From NCBI GenBank assembly GCA_036277075.1, contig DASUNQ010000235.1:1-25234 (forward strand): DNA of 25,234 bases, in the 5' to 3' direction. A program made the translations under genes and the position numbers. Below, in pieces: positions 6,544 to 13,538 of the stretch. The number at the start of each line of letters is the position of its first letter. The stretch's first letter is position 1. The notes beneath the pieces are model-generated. The model did not search any database. It saw only the letters and a program-made list of their open reading frames with translations, and was not told the origin of the DNA. This stretch comes from DASUNQ01 sp036277075 (GTDB taxonomy: Bacteria; Acidobacteriota; Thermoanaerobaculia; Multivoradales; UBA5704).

Positions 6544-7818
6544 GTGAGAATGCCGGTCGAGATCGCCCCACCGCCGACGGTGCCGGCGGCCACGGCGCCG
6601 CTTCCGGTCCAGGCCGCCGGGCGGACGACCCGGGTCCCTTCGGTCGCGATCCGCGTCGGCCGCTGGCTTTTCGCGGCGCAGCTCTTCGCGGTCCCCACGC
6701 TCGCCATCTCGAATATCTTCCTGGGCCTCGCCCTCCTCGCCGCCCCCGCGGCGGCGCGCGCCGCGCGGGTCTCCTGGCGGAGGCTCGCGCCGCTCGCCGT
6801 GCCGCTCGGCCTCTACGTCCTCCTCCTCCTCGCCTCGATCGCCGGCTCCTACGACGTCGGCCGCAGCCTGCGCGGCGCGACCGAGGTGTTCAACCTGACG
6901 CCGCTGCTGCTCGCCCCCCTCTACGTGCGCGGCGAGCGGGCGGTGCGGCGGCTGGTCGCCGGCTTCGAGATCCTCGGCGCCCTGCTCGCCGGCTGGGGGC
7001 TGGCGCAGTGGGCGATGGGGTGGGGGGGCCTCGACCAGCGCATCCGCGGGCCCTTCTCTCACTGGATGACCTACGCCGGCGTGCTCCTGGTCTGCGACCT
7101 CCTGCTGCTCGCCTCGATCACCGCGCGGCGCGGCTGGCGCAGCCCCTGGCGCTGGGCGGGGCTCATGCTGGTCAACCTGGCGCTCCTCCAGAGCCTGACG
7201 CGCAGCGCCTGGGTGGCGTTGGGGCTCGCGCTGACCGTCCTCCTCCTGGCGCGGGCGCCGAAGCTCCTCCTCGCCTATCCGGCGGCGGCGGCACTCTTCG
7301 TCCTCCTCGCGCCGGTGCCGCTGCTCCACCGCATGACCTCGATCGTGGACCTCGACGACATCTCGAACTACGACCGGGTCTGCATGGCCGAGGCGGGGCT
7401 GCGCATGGTCGCCGACCGGCCGCTCTTCGGCCTCGGGCCGCAGATGGTCGAGCGTCTCTACCCGATCTACCGCACGCCGACGGCGCCGCGCAACTCGGTG
7501 CCGCACCTGCACAACAACCTGCTCCAGATCGCCGCCGAGCGGGGCCTGCCGGCGCTCGCCTCCTACCTGGCGCTGATGCTGGGCAGCGCCGTCGTCGCCT
7601 ACCGTTGCTACCGCCGCGAGGGGGGCCGCGCCGGCCCGCGCGCCGACCTCTACCTCGGCGTCATGCTGACCCTCCTCGCCTTCAACGTGGCGGGGCTGTT
7701 CGAGAACAACTGGGGGGACACGGAGGTGCAGCGGGTGGTGCTCTTCGTTCTCGCGGTCCCCTTCTGCCTGCTGGCCGCGGAAGGCCCGCGCGCGGAGGCG
7801 CCGGGGCGCGCGGCGTGA
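6544..7818 (+). CDS. O-antigen ligase/polymerase (WaaL/Wzy) family membrane protein
   Basis: A polytopic inner-membrane protein of up to 424 aa with about ten to twelve hydrophobic segments. It fits the O-antigen ligase family, which joins undecaprenyl-linked glycan to lipid A core or polymerises repeat units. Supporting motifs are IRGPFSHWMTYAG, LLQSLTRSAWVALGLAL (loop arginine), and the large periplasmic-loop signature VPHLHNNLLQIAAERGLPAL with His321 and His323, followed by GLFENNWGDTEVQ near the last TM. The frame opens with GTG at 6544, with an ATG two codons later at 6550; neither has a clear ribosome site. The first 38 residues are Pro/Ala-rich and cytoplasmic. Ligase versus polymerase (or another Wzy_C glycan enzyme) cannot be settled from sequence. 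Confidence 0.82.
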   Translation: MRMPVEIAPPPTVPAATAPLPVQAAGRTTRVPSVAIRVGRWLFAAQLFAVPTLAISNIFLGLALLAAPAAARAARVSWRRLAPLAVPLGLYVLLLLASIAGSYDVGRSLRGATEVFNLTPLLLAPLYVRGERAVRRLVAGFEILGALLAGWGLAQWAMGWGGLDQRIRGPFSHWMTYAGVLLVCDLLLLASITARRGWRSPWRWAGLMLVNLALLQSLTRSAWVALGLALTVLLLARAPKLLLAYPAAAALFVLLAPVPLLHRMTSIVDLDDISNYDRVCMAEAGLRMVADRPLFGLGPQMVERLYPIYRTPTAPRNSVPHLHNNLLQIAAERGLPALASYLALMLGSAVVAYRCYRREGGRAGPRADLYLGVMLTLLAFNVAGLFENNWGDTEVQRVVLFVLAVPFCLLAAEGPRAEAPGRAA

Positions 7819-7870
7819 GCGGCACACCCGTTGCAAGCGGCCGCACGCCGAAGACTGGAGAATCAACGAT

Positions 7871-8611
7871 TTGCGTCTCGACCAGCTGCTCGTGGAGCGC
7901 GGGCTCTTCCCCTCGCGGGAGCAGGCGCGGCGCGCCGTGATGGCCGGCGTCGTGGAGGTCGAGGGACGGCGGGTCGACAAGCCCGGCGCCGCGGTCGGCG
8001 AGGCGGCGCGCATCGCGCTCGCGGCGCGCGAGCCCTTCGTCTCCCGCGGCGGCCGCAAGCTCGCGCACGCTCTCGACCGCTTCGCCGTGGACCCCGCCGG
8101 CTGGGTCTGTCTCGACGTCGGGGCGTCCACCGGCGGCTTCACCGACTGTCTCCTCCAGCGCGGCGCGGCGCGGGTCTACGCCGTCGACGTCGGCTACGGC
8201 CAGCTCGACCAGCGGCTGCGCCTCGACCCGCGCGTCGTCGTCATGGAGCGGGTCAACGCCCGCCATCTCGCCGCCGGCGACCTCCCCGAGCCTGTCGCGC
8301 TCGCCGTCTTCGACCTCTCCTTCATCTCGCTGCGCAAGGTGGTGCCGGCGGTGGTGCCGCACGTGGCGCCCGGCGGGCTCCTTATGCCCCTCGTCAAGCC
8401 GCAGTTCGAGGCCGGGCGCGGCGCGGTGGGCAAGGGCGGGATCCTGCGCGACGCGGGGGTGCGCGAGGCGGCGGTGCGCGCCACCGTCGAGTCCCTCGCC
8501 GCGCTCGGGCTCGAGGTGCTCGGCGTCGAGGAGTCCGCGGTCCCCGGCGCCGGCGGCAACCGCGAGGTGTTCGCGCTCCTCCGGCGGCCGGCGGCGGGAG
8601 CGGCGGCGTGA
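7871..8611 (+). CDS. tlyA: TlyA-family rRNA methyltransferase/hemolysin-like protein
   Basis: A 246-aa protein with an N-terminal S4 RNA-binding domain (MRLDQLLVERGLFPSREQAR, about 1-55). An FtsJ-like Rossmann methyltransferase domain follows, with the SAM motif DVGASTGGFTDCLL (82-95) and DLSFISLRKVVPAV further on. TlyA enzymes 2'-O-methylate 16S and/or 23S rRNA. The start is TTG at 7871, with GGAG 10 bases upstream; it gives the exact family N-terminus, and no ATG fits. It is the first gene of a chain with nadK, tamB and an Omp85 gene, and its TGA overlaps the nadK GTG as GTGA. Length is normal for the family (about 245-270). Confidence 0.93.
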   Translation: MRLDQLLVERGLFPSREQARRAVMAGVVEVEGRRVDKPGAAVGEAARIALAAREPFVSRGGRKLAHALDRFAVDPAGWVCLDVGASTGGFTDCLLQRGAARVYAVDVGYGQLDQRLRLDPRVVVMERVNARHLAAGDLPEPVALAVFDLSFISLRKVVPAVVPHVAPGGLLMPLVKPQFEAGRGAVGKGGILRDAGVREAAVRATVESLAALGLEVLGVEESAVPGAGGNREVFALLRRPAAGAAA

Positions 8612-9513
8612 GCCCGCGCCGCCGCTTCCAGAAGATCGGCGTCGTCGCCAAGGTGGCGAGCCGCGATGCCGTGCGCACCGCCCACGAGCTGGCCGAGTGG
8701 CTGCGCCGGCGCGGCCTCGAGGTGGCGCTCGACGAGGCGACGCTGCGCGCCCAGGGCGCGGCGCGGCAGGGGGCGTTCGAGGCGGGCGGCGACTACGACC
8801 TGGTCGTGGTGCTCGGCGGCGACGGCACGCTCCTCGCCACCGCCCGCACCCTCGCCGACGGCGTGCCGATCCTCGGCGTCAACCTGGGGAGCCTCGGCTT
8901 CCTGACCGAGATCCACCGCGCCGACCTCTACCCGACGCTCGTCCAGGTGCTCTCCGGCCGCTTCGCCACCGAGCAGCGGCGCCTGCTCGACGTCGAGGTG
9001 CGGCGCGCCGGCGGCGGCAACGGCCCGGCCTACCGCGTGCTCAACGACGCGGTGATCACCAAGGGGGCGCTGGCGCGGATCATCGAGCTGTCGATCCGGG
9101 TCGACGGCAACCTGGTGGCCCGCTACCGTTCCGACGGCCTCATCGTCTCGACGCCGACCGGCTCCACCGCATACAACCTTTCCGCCGCGGGCCCGATCCT
9201 GCACCCTCTGCTGCCGGTGGCGGTGCTGACGCCGATCTGCCCGCACACCCTCTCGCTGCGGCCGCTCGTGGTGCCCGACGCGGCGGTCGTCGAGGTCACG
9301 CTCGAGACCCGGCGCGAGGAGGTCTATTTGACGCTCGACGGCCAGGAGGGGACCTCGCTCGGCTGCGGCGACGTGGTCAAGGCGACGCGCAGCCGCTCGA
9401 AAGTGCGGCTGGTCAAGACCGGCGGCCGCACCTTCTACGACGCGCTCCGTGGCAAGCTCCGCTGGGGCGGCCTGGAGGCGGCGGAGGGGCCGGAGGAGGC
9501 GGCGGAGACGTGA
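8608..9513 (+). CDS. nadK: NAD kinase
   Basis: A 301-aa ATP-NAD kinase making NADP. It shows the catalytic and nucleotide-binding LGGDGTLL (69-76), ILGVNLGSLGFLTEI, the NAD-binding YRVLNDAVITKGALARIIEL, SDGLIVSTPTGSTAYNLSAAGPIL, and LTLDGQEG near the C-terminus. The start is GTG at 8608, overlapping the tlyA TGA by 4 bases, with GGGAG 7 bases upstream. Upstream in-frame codons are just tlyA in another phase. nadK beside tlyA is a familiar pairing in bacteria; coupling to tamB downstream (GTGA overlap at 9510) looks like translational coupling rather than a shared pathway. Confidence 0.96.
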   Translation: MSPRRRFQKIGVVAKVASRDAVRTAHELAEWLRRRGLEVALDEATLRAQGAARQGAFEAGGDYDLVVVLGGDGTLLATARTLADGVPILGVNLGSLGFLTEIHRADLYPTLVQVLSGRFATEQRRLLDVEVRRAGGGNGPAYRVLNDAVITKGALARIIELSIRVDGNLVARYRSDGLIVSTPTGSTAYNLSAAGPILHPLLPVAVLTPICPHTLSLRPLVVPDAAVVEVTLETRREEVYLTLDGQEGTSLGCGDVVKATRSRSKVRLVKTGGRTFYDALRGKLRWGGLEAAEGPEEAAET

Positions 9514-12500
9514 GCGAGCGCGAGGGGCTGCCGCCCGAGCCCCCGCTGCCCGTCCTTCCTCGCCCCGTGGGCGGCGGCCCCGGCCGCGTCCGCCGCTGGG
9601 TGATCCGTCCCCTGGTCTGGGGCGCGCTCCTCCTCATCCTCGCGGTCGTCGCCCTCCTCTTCTTCGCGCAGAGCGAGCTGGCGCACCGGCGGGCGGCGGC
9701 CCTCGTCGTGGCGCGCCTCTCCGAGACCCTGGGGCGCCAGGTCCAGGTCGGCGGCGTCGACTACCAGCTCTACCCCCTCGCCTTCGAGCTCCACCACCTG
9801 GTGGTGCCCGGCGCGCGGCCCGGCGACCCGCCCTTCGCCGTCGTGCCGCGGGTGCGCATCCAGGCCTCCTGGCGCGACCTGCGCAAGCGCGTCCTCCAGC
9901 TCGAGCAGATCGAGGTCCTGCAGCCCCGCGTCTTCGTCGTCTTCTTCCCCGACGGCTCGACGAACGTGCCCTCGCTCCGCGGGCGCAAGGCGGGCAGGCA
10001 GCGCTTCGAGGTGCGCATCGGCCGCGTCCTGGTGCAGGACGGGCGGCTGCGCGTCGACCAGCGGGAGCTGCCGCTCGAGGTCGACGCGCGCGCGGTGTGG
10101 GGGCGCATGGTGGGACGCGAGCCCGATGTTCTGGAAGGGCTGGTGACGGCGCAGGAGGTGGTCGTCGTCCTGCCCGACGCCAAGCCCTACCGCCTGACGA
10201 CCTCGCTCCGCGGCAGCTTCGAGCCGGGGGTCATCCGCATCCACAGCGGCCGCTTCGTCGGGCCGGAGATCGCCGGCGAGGCGACCGGCGCCTACGAGTG
10301 GGAGGGAAGGCGGAAGTCGCTCGGCTTGACGCTCCGCGCCTCCGGGCAGGCCGCCCTCGCCAACCGCCTGGGCTACATGGAGGCGCCGATCGCCGGGCGC
10401 TTCGCCACGCAGGGTCGCCTCGCCATCGACGGCTCGCGCTGGCGCTTCCGCGGCGCCGTCGAGTCGCCGCGCATCGACGTGCTGGACCGCGTCTTCACCG
10501 ACCTCACGGCGGACCTCGCGGTCGAGCCCGGGATGGTAAGGGCGGAGCGCGCGCACGCGCACTACGCCGGCGGCACGCTGCGCGGCACCGTCGTCGTCGA
10601 CACCGACGCGAGGACACCGGAGGGGGCGGGCCGGCCGGTGGACCTCGACCTCGACCTCGCCGGGCTCGACCTCGCCCGCCTCCTGGAAGACCAGGACCTC
10701 TCCTTCCCGGCGCTCGCCGCGCGGGTGAACGGGCCCTTCCGCTATCGCTTCCTGAGCGCCGACCCGCTCGCCGGGAGCGGTATCGCGGACCTGCGGCTCG
10801 AGGGGGAAGCCGCCGTGCCGGCAGGCCGCCGCGCGCTCCCGGTCTCCGGCACGGCGCGGCTGGCGATCGCGGACGGCGTCGTCGCCACTTCCGGCGCGCG
10901 CTTCACCGCCCCCGAGCAGACCCTCCTCGCGAGCGGCTCCTACTCTCTGCCGGCGCGGCGCGGCCGCTTCGAGCTGCGCCTCGAGACGGGCGACCTCGGC
11001 CGGCTCGCCGTCCTCGTGCCGGTCGAGGGACCGCCGCCGGCTTGGCTGCCGACCGCCGGCCGCGGCGAAGCGTCGGGGACACTGACCATCGCCGAGGGCG
11101 CCTTCAGCGTCGCGACGACGGTCGATCTCGCAGCCGTCGCGGCGCCGGCGCTCGCGGCCGACCGTCTCACGGGGACCCTGACCTACTCACCGGAGGCCCT
11201 CCGCGACCTGCGCCTCACCGCCACGCGCGACGGCGGCAGCCTGGCGGTGAGCGGCACCGTGCCGCTTCCGGACAGCGGCGGCGGCGGGCGCCCGCTGGTC
11301 CTCGCGGTGCAGGCCGTGGCCTGGCCGCTGGCCGCGGCCGCCGACCTCGTCCCCGGCGCGCCGCCGGTCACCGGCACCGCCACCGGGCAGGTGGATCTGC
11401 GCGGCACCGTCGACGACCTCGCCGGCGAGGCGGCGCTGGCGCTCGCCGACCTGACGCTCTCCGGCCACGAGCTCGGGCAGGCGCAGGTCGAGGTCGCCTT
11501 CGGCGGACCGGTCGTGACGCTGCGGCGGGCGCAGGTCTTCGCCCCGGCCGGCGAGCTCCTGGCGAGCGGCCGCTTCGACCGCGCGACCGGCGCCTTCGAG
11601 CTGAGCGCCGACGCCCCGGCGCTGGTCCTCGACGAGCAGCCGCTGCGCGGCCTGCTCCGGGGGGAGCTCTCCGGCACCGTCGCGCTGCGCGCCGCGGGCT
11701 CCGGCACGCTCGACGACCCGCGCGCGAACCTGTCGCTCACCGGCCGCGGGCTGCGGCTGGGCGGGCGCTCGCTCCCCGAGGGGAGCACGACTCAGCTCTC
11801 CGCCGTTTGGGAGGGCGGGCGGCTCGACGCCGAGGGGTCCCTGGCCGGGCTCCTCACCCTGCAGGGTGGCGGCCGCCTCGACCGTCGCGGCGCCGACCTC
11901 GCCTTCGCCGTCCAGAGCCACGACCTGGCGGCGATCGCGCGCATCGCCTCGCCGCGGCCGCTGCCGGAGTTCACCGGACGGCTGGCCGGCGAGCTGCGGG
12001 TCGCGGGGGACTTCGCGGCGGCCGCGCCGGACAATCTGCGGGCCCGGCTGACCGTCCCCGAGCTCGCCCTCGAGTACGAGGGCAACCGGCTCGCCAGCGT
12101 CGAGCCGGTCGTGGTGAGCTGGTCCCCCGCGGCGCTGCGCATCGAGTCGCTCTACCTGCGCGAGCCGCAGAGCGAGAGCGACCTCTTCCTGACCGGTACG
12201 GTCGGCCTCGGCGCCGCGCCCAACCCGCTCGACCTGCGGCTCCAGAGCACGGTCGCGGCGCGCTGGGCGGAGCTGGTCCTGCCCGGCGTGCAGATGGAGG
12301 GGTATCTCGACCTCCTCGCCTCGCTGCGCGGCACGACCGAGGACCCCGCGCTCGACGGCGTCGGCGAGCTGCGGCAGGCGCGCCTGATCGTGCCCAACTT
12401 CCCGCACGCCTTCGAGGAGCTGACCGGCACCGTCCTGCTCTACCGCGACGCCGTGGTGGTCGACGGCGTCTCGGCGCGGGTCGCCGGCGGCACCGTCCGC

Positions 12501-13538
12501 GCCTCCGGCCGCCTCGGCATCTTCGGCGACCCGAGCGCCGAGGCCTACCGTTTCCAGCTCACCGCCGACGACGTCTCGCTGCGCTACCCCGAAGGCTTCC
12601 TGATCCGCGGTGACGCCGAGCTTTCGCTGGTCGGCGGGCAGGCCTCGCGCCAGCTCCGCGGCCTCGTCACGCTCGACCGCGCCTACTACCTCCAGGACGT
12701 CGAGACCGGCACCTTCCAGCTCCTCCAGCGCATGCTCCAGCGCGAGCGCCTGGAGATCGCCGAGACCGACCCCTTCCTCGCCTCGACGCAGCTCAACGTC
12801 CAGGTGCTGGGGCCGGAGGCGCTGCGGGTGCGCAACAACGTCGCCGACTTGACCGGCGAGCTCGAGCTCGCGGTGCGCGGCTCGCTGGCGGCGCCCGTCG
12901 TCGTCGGCGAGGTGGAGCTCGATCCCGGCGGCAAGCTCGTCTACGCCGACAACGAGTACGAGATCGAGCGCGGGCGCCTGACCTTCAACAACCCCTACCG
13001 CATCGACCCGGTGATCGACCTCGTGGCGCGCACCGAGGTGCGCAACTACGACATCGTGCTGTCGCTCGCCGGCACCCTCGACCGGCTCAACGCCAAGTTC
13101 ACCTCCGACGAAGGGCTCGCCGACCTCGAGGTGCTGGCCCTCCTCGCCACCGGCAAGGAGCTCGAGGGCGAGGGCCGGCTCTACGTCCCCGGGCAGCGGC
13201 GGGCGGAGGAGGAGGGGGGCGTCGGCGCCAGCGGCTTCCTGTACGGCCAGGCCGCCTCCGCGGTCTCCAAGCGCGTCTCCTCCCTCTTCGGCTTCGACCG
13301 CTTCCGCATCGACCCGCTCGCCTCGACCGAGACCGGCACGGTGGGCGGCGTCCGGCTCACCGTCGGCAAGCGCATCTCGCGCGACCTCTTCGTCACCTAC
13401 TCGAGCAACCCGGCGGCCTCCGAGGAGTACCTGCTGCGGATCGAGTGGCAGGTGGGCGAGAACGTCGTGCTGGTCCTCACCCGCGACGGCAAGGACGAGA
13501 CCTTCGCCGTCGACGCGCAGTGGGAGCGGCGCTTTTGA
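9510..13538 (+). CDS. tamB: TamB-like translocation/assembly (AsmA-like) protein
   Basis: A 1342-aa bridge-like protein predicted to span the periplasm and help outer-membrane protein or lipid delivery with an Omp85 partner. After a Pro-rich cytoplasmic stretch there is one signal anchor (VIRPLVWGALLLILAVVALLFF region, about 31-53). Then follow about 1000 residues of repetitive beta-strand segments (recurring 'GRF... L..SG.L', 'DLRLxGxL', 'LAVSGTVPLPD') typical of AsmA/TamB beta-taco proteins. The C-terminal DUF490/TamB domain carries GELELAVRGSLAAPVVVGEVEL, LVYADNEYEIERGRLTFNNP and VLALLATGKELEG, and ends in a terminal Phe (WERRF). The start is GTG at 9510, with GGAGGAGG 10 bases upstream and a 4-base overlap with nadK. 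Length is close to E. coli TamB (about 1259). The next gene encodes its probable outer-membrane partner. Confidence 0.9.
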   Translation: MSEREGLPPEPPLPVLPRPVGGGPGRVRRWVIRPLVWGALLLILAVVALLFFAQSELAHRRAAALVVARLSETLGRQVQVGGVDYQLYPLAFELHHLVVPGARPGDPPFAVVPRVRIQASWRDLRKRVLQLEQIEVLQPRVFVVFFPDGSTNVPSLRGRKAGRQRFEVRIGRVLVQDGRLRVDQRELPLEVDARAVWGRMVGREPDVLEGLVTAQEVVVVLPDAKPYRLTTSLRGSFEPGVIRIHSGRFVGPEIAGEATGAYEWEGRRKSLGLTLRASGQAALANRLGYMEAPIAGRFATQGRLAIDGSRWRFRGAVESPRIDVLDRVFTDLTADLAVEPGMVRAERAHAHYAGGTLRGTVVVDTDARTPEGAGRPVDLDLDLAGLDLARLLEDQDLSFPALAARVNGPFRYRFLSADPLAGSGIADLRLEGEAAVPAGRRALPVSGTARLAIADGVVATSGARFTAPEQTLLASGSYSLPARRGRFELRLETGDLGRLAVLVPVEGPPPAWLPTAGRGEASGTLTIAEGAFSVATTVDLAAVAAPALAADRLTGTLTYSPEALRDLRLTATRDGGSLAVSGTVPLPDSGGGGRPLVLAVQAVAWPLAAAADLVPGAPPVTGTATGQVDLRGTVDDLAGEAALALADLTLSGHELGQAQVEVAFGGPVVTLRRAQVFAPAGELLASGRFDRATGAFELSADAPALVLDEQPLRGLLRGELSGTVALRAAGSGTLDDPRANLSLTGRGLRLGGRSLPEGSTTQLSAVWEGGRLDAEGSLAGLLTLQGGGRLDRRGADLAFAVQSHDLAAIARIASPRPLPEFTGRLAGELRVAGDFAAAAPDNLRARLTVPELALEYEGNRLASVEPVVVSWSPAALRIESLYLREPQSESDLFLTGTVGLGAAPNPLDLRLQSTVAARWAELVLPGVQMEGYLDLLASLRGTTEDPALDGVGELRQARLIVPNFPHAFEELTGTVLLYRDAVVVDGVSARVAGGTVRASGRLGIFGDPSAEAYRFQLTADDVSLRYPEGFLIRGDAELSLVGGQASRQLRGLVTLDRAYYLQDVETGTFQLLQRMLQRERLEIAETDPFLASTQLNVQVLGPEALRVRNNVADLTGELELAVRGSLAAPVVVGEVELDPGGKLVYADNEYEIERGRLTFNNPYRIDPVIDLVARTEVRNYDIVLSLAGTLDRLNAKFTSDEGLADLEVLALLATGKELEGEGRLYVPGQRRAEEEGGVGASGFLYGQAASAVSKRVSSLFGFDRFRIDPLASTETGTVGGVRLTVGKRISRDLFVTYSSNPAASEEYLLRIEWQVGENVVLVLTRDGKDETFAVDAQWERRF

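Noticed and set aside
6232..8142. 636-codon open frame on the minus strand, opposite the Trm112-like, O-antigen ligase-like and tlyA genes
   Set aside because: Translation is Arg/Glu/Gly/Pro-rich without any domain; it mirrors genes with clear family motifs. Long antisense frames are expected at this GC content. The same applies to minus-strand frames at 1332-2855, 9435-10562, 13397-14929, 15080-16825, 18439-19665 and 20831-22768.
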